DNA of 64,000 bases from Tetraselmis striata. Its lineage: Eukaryota > Chlorophyta > Chlorodendrophyceae > Chlorodendrales > Chlorodendraceae. The position numbers were made by a program, and so were the translations under genes. Positions within the stretch are counted from its first letter, which is position 1, and each line of letters begins with the position of its first letter. Location: the NCBI GenBank assembly GCA_006384855.1, contig VCJN01001416.1:1-64000 (forward strand). Direction: 5' to 3'. Below are positions 52,637-64,000 of the stretch, piece by piece. The notes under the pieces were generated by a model, which saw only the letters and a list, made by a program, of their open reading frames with translations, was not told where the DNA came from and made no database searches.

Positions 52637-52920
52637 GTCGTGCGGGATGCGGGCCGCTTACTTTCAGCCGGCTTGTGGTGTTTATCTTTCAGGTCTGCTT
52701 TTAGCGCGGTAGATTTGTTGATACTTTTTTTTAAGAGCAGTATATTAATTTTAAAAACATATCAAATCTACAAGCCGCGTAAAGCGCGGGCCGCTGAATA
52801 CTGGTGTGCATTACAAAAAGGCCAGTAACAAACCACCGCTAAAAGCACTACAGTATAATACTGTAAAAAGATCAGCACTACAAGCCGCCTAAAAGCGACC
52901 CGCATCCCGCACGAGGCCGC
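52637..52920. mobile_element. foldback (MITE-like) element 1
   Basis: The left half (CGTGCGGGATGCGGGCCGCT, then a GCTTTTAGCGCGGTAGATTT region) is the imperfect inverse of the right half (ACAAACCACCGCTAAAAGCA, then CGCATCCCGCACGAGG), with its centre near 52770. It carries no ORF. Its arms resemble those of the element at 53.77 kb. Confidence 0.55.
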
Positions 52921-53588
52921 GCCGGTCGGGCCGGTCGTCAGGTCTACGGGGCGGGCACGGCGCGAAACGCCAAGCCCGCCGCGCGTACCGGAACCGGACG
53001 CCGGACGCCGTCGTTCGACCGTCGCCCGTCCGTCGACGGACGCCGGGCCCCGGGTCGGCGGACGCGGGGCTGTATATGTGAGTGACATGAGGCGGCTACA
53101 CCATACCGGTAGCGACTACTAATCTTTACACCATAATCAGCGCAGTAAAAACGCGCTGCGGTACCGCGTTATTTTGGCGTATCAGACGAATATCAAGCGT
53201 GCCTGGGTTAGAATACACGCGCGTCCATTCAGAAACAAGCCGTACTCATAGCTGTACCGTTAAATCAGACGACTAAATACCGAACATATAACGGTTCATT
53301 CATGAATATGCAGCACGCGAGGACGGAGGAGGAGGAGAACGCCTCAGTTTTCGTAATGAAAACCCGGAGCTACCAGTATTATTTCGCTCACACTGCGGGA
53401 AATTTCGGACCGCCTCCTCCGTTTTCTCCGCTCAACCCATGAGGTAGGGGATAAGACGCCGGCCCGGGGCGGCCGCTCACGTCACAATATCCTTACAGGC
53501 GGCGGAGGAGCCTATCAGTAATCCTTACTAACTAAATAAAGTAAGATAGAAGTAAAATACAAAAATTAACTAAAAGTAAACTACAGTG
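52921..53588. other. no gene seen
   Basis: A strongly GC-rich stretch (52.92-53.07 kb) and then mixed sequence, with short frames only. Confidence 0.4.
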
Positions 53589-53672
53589 CACCCCGGGACA
53601 CCGTCGGCCGAAGCCGCCCCAGAACTTGCGCTAACTGCAGTCGAGTAGGTCTCGCATAGCCCTTAGACCTGA
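53589..53672 (+). repeat. dispersed repeat R4, copy b
   Basis: Shares GGCCGAAGCCGCCCCAG and GTAGGTCTCGCATAGCCC with 56338-56443. Confidence 0.45.
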
Positions 53673-53765
53673 TGTGATACGAGATGTGCCCTCTGACCAT
53701 CTCCTATTTTATATGAATATACCACGACACAGTCAAAGTAGGATGAAAGTAATGCTACATGACCA

Positions 53766-54237
53766 GTCGCTACCTGGTGTGAATCACAAAAGGGCCAGAA
53801 ACAAATCCACCGCTAAAGCAGCCACTGAAAGTTCAGCAACACTGCATGCCTCCTATAAGCGGCATGCACGAGGCGGGGTGGATGTGATGCGTGCCCGGTT
53901 GAGAGTCCGGGCCACGCGTGCATGTGCGTGCGATGGTGATCCACCAACGCGCTGTATGTGCAGCTTCAGCGACGGGATGGCGGACGAATCTGGCGGCGCA
54001 GATTCGTCCGCCGTCGCGTTGCCGAAGCTGCACAGCACGTCCGTGGATTGCCCTCGCTCGGAGGTGCACGCGTGGCCCGGACTCTCAACCGGGCGCACAC
54101 ATACATCCGTAGTCGTCCTGCCTCGTGCGGGTTGCGGGCCGCTTATTATCATCGGTTTGTGTTGATAGTTTAGTACTGCTTTGAGCGGTGGATTGTTGTT
54201 GCTAACACTTTTTGTAATTTACACCGGCACTGGTAGT
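53766..54237. mobile_element. foldback (MITE-like) element 2
   Basis: A palindromic element of about 470 bp. The centre GCGGACGAATCTGG...AGATTCGTCCGC lies at about 53980-54012. Arms pair as CCGGTTGAGAGTCCGGGCCA (53897) with TGGCCCGGACTCTCAACCGG (54073), and AATCCACCGCTAAAGCAG (53804) with its inverse near 54180. Outer ends GGTGTGAATCACAAAA and TTTTTGTAATTTACACC pair imperfectly. It carries no ORF. Confidence 0.75.
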
Positions 54238-56110
54238 CGAGAGCGAGACGCAGCGCAGTGGCTCGCGCCCCCCCCCCCCCCCCCCCCCCCGCGCGCGCTG
54301 ATAACAACGCTCCGCGTCAGATACATCAGTTGTTCTGGGTGAACAACCAGTTTGCGAATGTCGCATGAAGCCCGCTAGCTGATCGTAGACTTCAAACCAT
54401 GCGCCGCACGGCATGGGGTAGGTGGCCAACACATATATCTCGGCGACCAAGGGAGAATAACACGGTCTTTTACGTCCAAATGTCGGCGTGCCGTGCGCTC
54501 AAACCGTTCACAACCCAGTCGTATAGCACTTATTGTTACGTACACTGGTAGTGCCGCATAACAGGCGCCGCACGCGTCACGCGTTGAGTTGGAACCCCCA
54601 GCCGCCCCTTGACGACGGGCGAGGACGGAGAGTGGCGAGGGGAAGTGAGCACGGCGCTTAAAGACGGGGGGTCTTTGGGGGCGGAGAGGCCGGGCATGGC
54701 GGCGATTGCGGGGCCAAGCGAAAAGAGCCGGAGCGCCCTGAGGGAGTCGCGGACATGTACCGGGAGGAGTCCGGTGGCGGCCAGCCCGGTCTGACTCTTG
54801 ACGCGCGGCTACATTAGAGACACGGCGCGCTACTGTGGCGAGCGGCGCGCATGCGAGCGGGACTGGCTTGTCGGCCACGAAGCGATGACGCGCGGACATA
54901 GGGGAATGGGGGAGGTGGGGAGGGGGGCGCCTTTCCCCTCCAATCCCCCAGCCTGGGGCCCCCTACCGAAGATAACTCAAACATGCGAGATGGCGGGAGT
55001 AGCGGCGGACCGCGGCCGAGGGCGACGGACCGCCACAATCGGCGCGGTGGGGCGATCAACGCCGCGACTTGAGAGATATTTTCAGCGATGGCGCGGCAGG
55101 TGTAGCCAAGACGCACGGCGACCGTAACTTTGCGCGGTGCCACCAGATTATTAATGTGCAGGAAACTAATATAAGCCTACATGGGCGGAGGGGGGGGGGC
55201 GGGGGGGGGGAGGACGACATTAGTGATCCGTGTAATGCCAATGATTAGCGGCAGTCGCTCGTATGACTTGTAGTAACTACCCGTAATATTATGACAAAGC
55301 CACTCATAACGTGATGGGAGGATGCGGGGCTTTGAAACGAAAGAGGCCGACCGTAGCTTGAGGTGATGTGATTACGCTATATATGTGTTCCCATAGAGGT
55401 TAGAGATACCAAGCCCTCAAAACAATAGTATATGAGCAGTGGAGAGCGGCAGACTAGCACGTTGTGACCAATTTCAATTTCTTTCGCTCACGAGAACCCC
55501 AAACCCCTATGTGAGAATGAGATGTGACATACGGGTGACGAAGCACTGCTAGCTACTAGCGCCCCAAACGCGCTAGCGGTCGCGATGCATTGTACTTTAA
55601 TGCATGTAATGCCTTGCATGATGCGTGTACGATTGCAGGCCGTGAGTTCATCGTTTGTTCTCCAAGTAACGCCAAATGATGTATGGATTGTATGACAGTA
55701 GCGACACACATACCGGTGTGGCATGCAGCGGTACCTGGGCGGCGGACTGAGTGTGTGGGTGCTCTCGGTCGACCGTGTTGATCACTGTCACGGGTCTGGT
55801 TGGGCCGGCATTTGGCCATGCCACGCGTGTAAGCGTCTGGTTATTGAGGCGGACTGCCGGATGACCTTGAGTCCGTGAGACTGCTCGCGCGGTAGTCCGT
55901 ATGTACGTGATGAGCCCTCCCCGCATTCCAGCCGCATTTCTTATGTAATAATGAATCCCCTAGATTTCCCAGTCTGCCCCATCTTGGGTGCGTCCTCCGC
56001 GCGCCTTGTGTATGCCGAAATCGATTTACACGATTTTGTACAGGGCGACTATCTACCTGCAGCATATAGCGCTGTATCATCTTGCCCCATCGTAAACTCT
56101 AATCCGCGCC
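54238..56110. other. no gene seen
   Basis: Contains a C run (about 54269-54290) and a G run (about 55190-55210). The longest frames (for example 54375-54899, minus) are Arg/Pro-rich with no domain and look like GC-driven shadows. Confidence 0.4.
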
Positions 56111-56152
56111 AGGCATCGTAAACCCTAAAACCCTAAGCCCTAAACCCGCAGC
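56111..56152 (-). repeat. interstitial telomere-like repeats
   Basis: GTAAACCCTAAAACCCTAAG and then CCCTAAACCC: about four CCCTAAA units with one-base variation, the plant/green-algal telomere type. Confidence 0.6.
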
Positions 56153-56337
56153 GCGTCATCGGCCCGAGTAAATTCCTTACCAGAAGTGCGCTGTTTCGTT
56201 CTCATCGGTGAAATTCTGGTAGCAGCAGCTGCGCGTGATTGGGACCCCTCTGTCCGTTGATGGACACAGTGTCAACCTATTGCCGAGTAGAGCTGTCTCA
56301 TGTCCCCTATACGGTACCAACACGATGTGGTAAAGTT

Positions 56338-56443
56338 CGCCCCGGGAGATCGGCCGAAGCCGCCCCAGCACTTGACCTCTTGCGCCATCTGCAGTTGTAG
56401 GTCTGGCATAGCCCGTAGACCCATGCCTCATTCGAACCCCGAA
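56338..56443 (+). repeat. dispersed repeat R4, copy c
   Basis: The longest copy, matching 53589-53672 at its left and the reverse complement of 921-996 at its right. It ends near CATTCGAACCCCGAAG. Confidence 0.45.
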
Positions 56444-57176
56444 GACGACGGTGGTATAGGGATGAATACAGCATGCGGTACTGTTACTGGAATACGACGA
56501 GTATCCCCAAGCAATCGTTGTCGTAGTAGCAGGAGTGATTACATCTTAGCAAGCGGGACGTACAGCCAGACAGATTTCTCGATTTTTCAGTCTGTGCGGC
56601 TCGGTGCCGTCACCTCCGCCCTGGCAGGTCTTGACGCAACCCCCGACACGAAGCCTTGCAGATTCAACAATCCTGGTATGCTCGCGTTATCGATACCGTA
56701 AATCGGAACACAATCATCTGTAATTCGACCGTGCAAATCCCCTCCGTCGGCACATCCACGTTTCCGGACGTGGACGTGGGTATATATTCACGGTGCCATA
56801 TGAACATGGCTAGTACCTGTAGGCAACTGCTAGCAGTACTTGTTCTGAAGAAATACCGGTACCTGGCCACGCGAGCAGGAGAAATCCTTCATCAGCTGGG
56901 GAGCAGCAGTTCAGGCACGTCCTGCAGAAGCAACGCTCAGGATATGATCGCCAGAAAGCGGCCCAGCGACACCCAGTGCTGCGTGTCTTTCCCGCTGGCT
57001 CTGATCCTTACTTTGAGCCGCCTACCAGGAGCCCTATCCCGCCCAGCCTGGCGACCTCAGCATGGGCAAGAAGTCAGTACTTTGCCACCAACAGCCATAC
57101 ACTCTTTTCGTGTCTCTGCTTCGCAGTTGCTTCACCAGGGACACTACTAACCAGCGCTGCGCGGTGTCTTCTTCAG

Positions 57177-58646
57177 GAAATCTGGTCGCCAGAAGCTGTG
57201 ATAGAATCAGAGAACTTTTGCGCTGTACAGGACTATGGAGCTGCATGCGACAGCTTAACGGATGACACCGACTCTATTCAAGATGCGATAACAGCTTGTG
57301 CATATTCTGGAGCCGTGCACTTCCCCGCTGGCCAAGTATGATTCCAATTGCATCCCGCCTGTCAATCATGCAGGGGCGCATAGCCATGTTCGCATTTGTT
57401 GCAAGCATGCCCGTCACGACCTGCATGAAGTTTACTGATAGTTGAGATGGTAAGGTGCCACCTGACGTGGTCATGGATGCAGGTCTGCATTTCTCTACCT
57501 CTGGAGCTGTTGAGTGGAACCACCCTGTACCTGCCGGATAATGCCACACTGAGGGCCGGTAGCCGGCTCATGTGGCAGGTCAATGGTAGGCAATTCAACT
57601 TCTTTGATGTGCATCATAAGAATGATATTGCGGTGCTTGGTGGAGGCACAGTAGACGGCAACGGGGAGCAATGGTGGGGGGAACCTGGTGTGCGACCACG
57701 CTTATTCCATTCCATCGCATCAAGTCGGATATCCTTTCAGAACGTCACGCTGCTGAACTCTCCTGCCATGGCACTGGTGCTCTGGGGTCCATGCTCCCAG
57801 GTAGGCAGCTCGTGCTATCATGTCATGCACCTCCAAAGCATCTTGCCTGGTTCAAGGATTTAAGTTGTCACTTATTTGTTGCCTGCTTGCTGTGCCCCAG
57901 AACAGATCTGGATAGGCGGGGTGACAATCCTGACACCAGCCATTGGAGAAACTGATGGCATTGATGTCGGGTGCGATGGGGTACACATCCACAACACTAC
58001 CGTCATAAATGGCGATGATGGCATCGTTATGAAAGGATCTGCGCAGAACGTGCTGGTGGAAAACTGTTATATGGGCTCTGGAGTTCCCTATTTTGGCAGC
58101 CCAAGTCATGGCACTGGGGATGGCATCGTTGTGGGCACATCAAACGCGGACATGCGCAACATAACGTACAGAAACTGCACGGTGGAACAAACTTTGCGTG
58201 GCATCTCCATCAAATTCAGAATTGCGCAACAGGGACTGGCGACAGACCTGGTCTTCGAGGACATAACAATTATCGAGCCCAAGGCCTATGGACTCTTTCT
58301 GCAGATTGATGCAAATCACGCACTACCTCCCTCATCATACCCCGCTGCTGTGGCGCCATTGCTGTTGCGCGCTCCAACTCCACTCCTCAGATCCAATCAG
58401 CCAGGCGTCCAGAGTGTCAACGTGACCAACATCACATTTAGGCATGTCTCAGTCAGAGCTAATATTGGAGGTGTGTTTCGGTGCTTATCCACAGACCCTT
58501 GCACTGGCATCCGCTTTGAACATGTGCATTTCAGTGGGTTGAATCATACTAAAGCAAGTTGCCACTGGCGGGCAGCGTATGGCACAGCGGAGGATGTATC
58601 TCCGCCGGAGTGCGTGCCACTTGCTCCAGAACAAGCAGACATGTAA
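57177..58646 (+). CDS. GH28 polygalacturonase-like protein (5' end unresolved)
   Basis: Exons in phase: 57177-57335, 57483-57800 and 57906-58646 (TAA), giving 405 residues from EIWSPEAVIESENFC. It would hydrolyse pectin-type galacturonan. The beta-helix fold is indicated by VQDYGAACDSLTDDTDSIQD, GGGTVDGNGEQWWG and repeated hydrophobic rungs. Signature GH28 boxes are present in variant form: ETDGIDVGCDGV (for NTDG), NGDDGIVMKG (DD), SPSHGTGDG (G-H-G) and RGISIKFR (R-I-K). One acid is Glu-Thr-Asp instead of Asn-Thr-Asp. Several N-glycosylation sites (NVT, NIT, NHT) suggest secretion. An upstream exon with a signal peptide should exist; candidates starting at 56803 or 56976 were not convincing. 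Confidence 0.8.
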
Positions 58647-59213
58647 CTTCATAAGTTTTCATCGGAACCCATGGCATATCAAGCGTTGAAATAGATGAGT
58701 GCGTGCGGTTTTGCCACAGCGGACAGGGCATGCTTATTTCAGAATAATCACAGAGTTAAAATTGTGAATTGTCGGCAGACTGCCATGCAGGCATAGCCTG
58801 ATATACAGAGTGCATAACACAGAGCAGAAGATTAAGAGAGGGTGCAGACAGTATACGCGCGGATGACTGCCAGGCATTCCTTTTTGCGGCAGGCATCCCG
58901 GCCTAGTTCAGTGGCAGCATCGCCAGGAAGGTGATGTCCACTTGGGCACCATATCAGTGTTTGCAGAGTCACTGCAGTCAGTCATCGCGGGTAGATGTGA
59001 GGAGGTGGATCATGTAGCTGAGCTGTCTGAAGAAGCCATCTCAGCTGATGCAGTGCCCAGCAGATCAAGTCGAGATAGTCCACAGAAGGACGCCAGGAAA
59101 CCAGGCAGAGTGTGGACTCAGCACTCCATGGATCTCGGGTAGTGCACCAGTTGCAGCTAGCCTTCAGTACTGGATGCGTAATGTGCACCGCTGTTATTCT
59201 GATGTGAATTCAG
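58647..59213. other. convergent intergenic region
   Basis: The 3' flanks of the GH28-like (+) and GH5-like (-) genes. No gene or repeat was recognised. Confidence 0.5.
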
Positions 59214-62200
59214 TTAGCAGCCTGGGACTTGCTTGGCCAACAGATGTTTCTTGGCGAAATCAGCGAGGGTAGCTGAAAATGGCATCACTGTGCTGTTCCA
59301 TGTTGCGCCGCCTTCAACAACGCCATATGGCCTGCTGTACTCAGAGGTGCTCTTTCCCCAGTCTTCATATTGCCACTCCCAGAACAGGCTCCCCTGCCAT
59401 ACACAGAATGCCACACACGGCGTGTGAGCACAGCGCCTGATAGGGTAGATGGGTGTGGCCACTTGATACTACCAAGCCGCGGCAGTTTGGAGGACCACCG
59501 AGCAAGTTACCTTCAAAACACCTCCTTTCCTTGCGCTCCGGTTGGCAATCCTGTAGATGGCGTTGAAGTATGGAACTCGTGTTTCGTCTGCCTCATTTGC
59601 AGTCTCGTTGAGCTTCTTCCCAAACTGCAAACATCAGAAATATTGCAGTCATTGGCCAACCAATGTCTTGTTAGGAAGTCTCTACTGCTTCTCCGCAGCT
59701 ATTCCAACGGACTTACCTCCTGCATGATGAGGGGCTTTCCCAGCGCTTTAGCGTCCTGCATATGCGCCAGGAGCCAGTCCGCAATGAACGGCATTGTCTC
59801 CTCCTCTACACCCCAGTCATCAATCCTGGATGCGCAAAGCATTAGCCACAGTTTGATGGTTTGGTGAAATTCTGGTACCACACATATGTTGTAGACAAGG
59901 AATGTCATCAGGATGCTAGTATCTTGAAGACTAACAAGAATTCACAGCACTTATCTCACCAGAGATGCAGTGTGGCAAAGTCAATATCAGGAATGGCAGT
60001 GTTCTTGATGAAGTCCTGGCCAGTGCTCTCCGACCAGGTGGGAGCTTCAGCCAAAGAGTCACCAGGGCGCAAACCAGGGTTTACTCCAACATTGCTTCCC
60101 CTGAAATCATCTGGCACTGCGTAGAAGCCCTGCCGGATCAGGAAACCAGCAACACATTCACATTGTTCTGAGCTTCATTTATATCAAACCGACAGCAATG
60201 GCAATTGGCGAAACATAGCTAGCTGAAGGCCATTCATGTATAGCGCACTTGCCTCTGAGCCAATCCCAACTGCACAGCAACAGACAGTGGATTAGTATGG
60301 AAGTAGGCAAAACGCGTATAGTCAAAACAAAGTATAGTATGAACATCACACTCGTGCAATTAACAGCCATTACCCAGGTGGTTTGAGTCGATGGATTTTA
60401 TGTGCCCTGCCATATCATGCAGCCAGTTATGTAAATCCCTCTCGCAGGTCTCCCTCATCGCGACATCGCAGCGCGGCTCATTCATGATGTTCCATGCCAG
60501 AATGGCTGGGTCGTCTCTCCACTTGATGCCATTCTCAGAGTTCACACTGCAGTTGCAACATATAGCAAGCTTAAGTGTGCATAGGTCACTATGACATTCA
60601 GCACTACACATTGATTGCTGGCATGGATATGCGTATTCGAAATCGAAACCTGTCACTATCAATATAAACACATACCAAATACGCTGAACTCCTATGGTGG
60701 CCGTGCGACGGAAGGAATTTTACTTCATCGAAGATGCCGAGAGATGTAAAACATAAGGTAATCTGCATCACATTGAAGGCTTCTGCTTGCACTCGCAACA
60801 GCAGACAATGAATTCATGGGCCAAGTAGCCCGGAAACACATACAATTAGTATATCCGCAACCGTGAATGCAGCTGATAGTATATGAAGTCGCCGGAAAGC
60901 AGTGAGTCGTGAGTAATTGCAAATCATGCTTTGTCATAACGTGAGAGCTGATACACATCAGTCATATTGCTGCCTTCCTTATCTATGTGGAACTGCACAT
61001 GTTCTGTGGCTCACTTCCGAGTGTTACTATTACTTCTGGCTATTTGCAGGCAGTGTTTGCATACATGCGCTGTAAAGCTGTCCATATGAGCTTATACAAA
61101 GCTCTACAGCTAGTCAGGTAGCCGCGAACATGATTTGTCACATGGTATATTGCCGGGGATTTGCAAGCAAGATATGTTCCTCTAGTGTGACTGCCGGCAA
61201 AGACATTCATTGATGTTCGTGGCAAAACACAAATCTGTTTATTTGTTCCACTCACCGGTATAGCAGGGTTGAAATATGCTGCTTGTATTTCTCTCGCGCC
61301 AAAGGGTTTGTGAAGAAAATGTCGTCAGGGTTCTCTGGGCGAGGCATCCCAAGTGCATCTGCAGTCCAGTTTGCAAAGTTGGACTTGCTGTCAACAGTAA
61401 GCCAATTGTTCGCAAGAGGAATTATCAAGCGCAGGCCATATTTGGATGCTTCATTGATGATCAAGTCCATGGCCTTCAGCGCATCCTCATTGTACACTCC
61501 ATCTGACATCTGAACAGGAAACTCCTCCTAATTCATGGGGCAGCATAGAGTGGTGTCAGTGTCTATGTTTTGGCCTCGTTCAGAAACCAGGCGATGCTGT
61601 TTTCACATCAAAATGGCCATCAAAGAAGATCATGTCAGATGTATGTACATAAATGAGGACACAGAAAAATCGCTGATATGGCATAAGGATTTTGTAGTCA
61701 TTCCAGTTTTGCTATAGTGCTGCAAATGCTTACCGATATCGCATGTGCAAAAACGCGAAGTGTGTTGAACTGTGTTTTCTTTGCTGTCTCCATATTTGCC
61801 TGAGGCAACATAGCATACAGACAGCCATAGTTAGTTTTTCTGTTCAAGATGTGATTTGCAAGTAGATTGCTACGCCAGGAGACATGCATTTCATAACATC
61901 GTACCTTCACGAATTCACGGCCACCCTCTGTCCAGTTGTCTGGCAGCGCAAACTCTTGGCCAGCTGCAGCCTCCAGCAGCCCCCACCTGTGGGCATCCAA
62001 TGATGAACCTCATTGTGGTCACTGTAAGAGTTTGTACAATCTCAAACATGCATGAAATAGCATGTGAGAAAGTAACCATTTGAACATTGGTGTAACAGTC
62101 CTCAAGATTCCCGGAGCGCGTTCTGATCTCTCACATGTTACAAGGTAGGCGTATCTTTGGATACTACTTCATTGTGGTGATGCTTTCGCATGCAGTGACA

Positions 62201-62796
62201 GTCGTGCATGATATGACGATTGCATATCTACTGCATTAATCAGACATGATATATAAAATATGAATCGCCAGATGTGATGCCCTCTAGCTACGTACAGTTC
62301 CATGTAAGGTTTCCCTCTCTCTCTCTCTCTCTCCCTCTCTCATCTCAATCGCTTGATGCAATTTTAGTCAGCACTTCATCAACGATACTTATTCTATTGA
62401 TTGGTACAGCATCGGCATGTGAAGCAATTTATTGCAGATATAGAAAATACAAGTGAAGATAGCTATCATTCACGCTGGCGTTAAGTCATGTGTACATGAT
62501 TGTCCATTCAAGTATGCGTGTGATTTAAGTGGCACAATCACTCACGAGTTCCATCCATTTGCAAAGTACTCCCGGCAGTTTTGATCCACGAGCTTGTCCC
62601 CGAAGCGCTTGATGAAACCACTGTACGTCTCTCCAATATAGCTTTCAGGATGCTTTGCTCCATGTTGCACTGCTCCATCCACTGACGCAGTCTTTGCAGA
62701 CAGCAGCAGAACTGCAAGTACGGCACAGGTCGCAATCCTGCTCGGTCTTGCCACAGAGCGTGTGAAAACCTCTGGACCGTGTGTCCTTAATGTCAT
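59214..62796 (-). CDS. GH5 endo-beta-mannanase-like protein, ten exons
   Basis: Exons in phase: 62796-62546, 61986-61905, 61799-61734, 61509-61256, 60546-60374, 60269-60253, 60129-59960, 59825-59717, 59624-59511 and 59393-59214 (TAA), giving 471 residues. It would cut mannan-type wall polysaccharide. A hydrophobic segment (ATCAVLAVLLLSAKTAS, residue about 23) is a signal or anchor. Family hallmarks are NTLRVFAHAIS, YGLRLIIPLANNW, DDPAILAWNIMNEPRC with acid/base Glu in NEP, GIGSEGFYAVPDDF, DFATLHLW, GKPLIMQEFGK with the nucleophile Glu, and SLFWEWQYEDWG. This order matches plant/fungal GH5 subfamily 7 mannanases. Exon 6 is only 17 bases and the intron after it starts with GC instead of GT. One intron has a CT microsatellite (about 62313-62340). 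Confidence 0.85.
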
Positions 62797-64000
62797 AGTG
62801 TTGATTGACGGGCCCAAGTGAACCTGCGAGCAGAAAATCAGGTCTTGTACGTCATACGTGACAACCATCTCTTCATATACACAGATCAGCCACAGATCAG
62901 CCATATACCAGATCAGCATTCTTTGATACACTTTGGTGACACTTAGAAATGGTGAGATGTTTATCTTTTATGAATTAAAGAAAGATCAAGCATAAAATCC
63001 AATCAGCGGCGTCGGCGAAGTCTTGGACTGCACAAGAGTGGTGACAACGTTGCCAGATACATATTTTCGGCTGCAATGACTGGACCTCTGACAACTGTGG
63101 TACCTACAAGGATGGACGCTGGCTGCTCAGCCTCGACTGTTCCTGTATGCTATTTGCCGTCTTTTCTTTAAAAGCAAACATTCACACTGAGACTGCTGAT
63201 TTCAATCAATCAAAAAGGCCATATGATTTATTCAAACATTTATCGAGAGTATTCTATGACTCACTGATTGGCAGCCAGTAAGCAATAATTGCCGCCCATG
63301 CACTGTTTAGACTCGCGGGCATTTGCAATTGCTTTCAACCACGCGTAGTACTCGCAGTCTGTCATAAGTATGGCTTGTGCTGCTTTCCGGGCCGGCCATG
63401 CGCAAGTCCCGGTAGCGCGCTATCGGAGAGATGATAAATCATGTAAACAAAAATCGCTTGGACACCGCGCCCCGATCTACCCTCGGTTGGTCGGAAATTC
63501 CATGACATTGCGAGTATCCCCACCCCGGGACAGTGACACTGCTGGCAGCTGCTCTTCTGTCTGTTTGATGTTCGTAGTTCTGCACTAAGCTGGTGTTTGA
63601 ATATATCTGTCGGCTGAAAATTTATATATATGTGCTGTCGCTGATGCTGCATATGCGGGTGCAAGGTGCGCACTACTACTGAAAGCACGGAAGGACGCCG
63701 GGACGACCACCACTTGTTACCAGTCTCACGCCTCAGCAAACGTCACGAATTCCTCGTATGGGTGATGTATATGGACCGGATAGCCTCGACAATGCGAACA
63801 GCAGGCCGGAGCAGGCCCAAAGTCAGAGATTTTTATGAAGTCGCGAGTCCTGCCTGACTCAGACCGCGGGCGTACAAACCAAATAACCTTTCTGGCTCGC
63901 GCGCTACTGATCAGTCGACACTACTTATTCCGCGGGTCACTTTGTTCGTCGGGTCACTACTGAAGGCTGATGTATGGCGAGATACTTACTGCAGACGCAC
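62797..64000. other. no gene seen; likely upstream region of the mannanase-like gene
   Basis: Short frames on both strands without domains. It would contain the promoter of the minus-strand gene, but no clear TATA element was identified. Confidence 0.4.

Noticed and set aside
54375-54899. 174-codon minus-strand frame
   Set aside because: Arg/Pro-rich composition without domain or splice context, typical of a GC-rich shadow frame.
1-64000. CRISPR arrays, bacterial operons, rRNA genes
   Set aside because: No spaced direct-repeat array, no ribosome binding sites or gene strings, and no rRNA core sequence was seen. The regular repeats are satellites or retroelement ends.

Overview
The window looks like nuclear DNA of a GC-rich unicellular green alga (Viridiplantae). 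Its host genes are split by many short GT-AG introns. It holds degenerate plant-type telomere motifs (TTTAGGG-like) and abundant tyrosine-recombinase (DIRS/PAT-type) and LINE retroelements. Host genes end in TAG, TGA and TAA, so the standard code applies. There are no operons, ribosome binding sites, rRNA genes or CRISPR arrays. Gene models were spliced by eye from reading frames and GT/AG sites.

Layout. 1-5.6 kb is a graveyard of broken repeats: LINE pieces, an unrecognised coiled-coil pseudogene and a convergent unrecognised pseudogene. 5.7-8.7 kb is a retroelement that carries only a reverse transcriptase/RNase H/methyltransferase-like ORF between split direct repeats. 9-12.1 kb is a ten-exon, membrane-anchored sialidase-like (BNR) gene on the + strand. 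13.4-16.6 kb is a second retroelement with a gag-like gene and a tyrosine recombinase but no reverse transcriptase. 17.8-25.3 kb is a many-exon Kelch-repeat gene on the - strand, with long C runs and a pentanucleotide satellite in its introns. 25.7-31.6 kb (-) and 35.2-41.0 kb (+) are two almost identical full-length DIRS-like elements in inverted orientation, separated by 3.6 kb of LINE debris. 41.7-42.2 kb is a small cysteine-rich gene. 42.6-45.8 kb is a decayed second member of the gag plus recombinase family. 46.4-47.7 kb is a broken LINE reverse transcriptase. 47.8 kb is the first exon of a small gene. 48.6-52.4 kb is a secreted, probably GPI-anchored S41-like protease gene. 52.6-54.2 kb has two foldback elements. 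57.2-62.8 kb has two convergent wall-polysaccharide hydrolase genes: a GH28 polygalacturonase-like enzyme and a GH5 mannanase-like enzyme.

How it fits together. The host genes mostly encode secreted or membrane glycan-acting and proteolytic enzymes. The mobile fraction is dominated by tyrosine-recombinase retrotransposons. One 3.1 kb unit supplies only RT/RNase H. Two 3.2 kb units of a related family supply only Gag and recombinase. All three share the same repeat layout and very similar end motifs. This suggests a two-part retroelement system in which the halves could mobilise each other in trans. That is an inference; the alternative is parallel internal deletion. The larger 5.86 kb family is self-contained but encodes its methyltransferase-like domain in a different frame from its neighbours.
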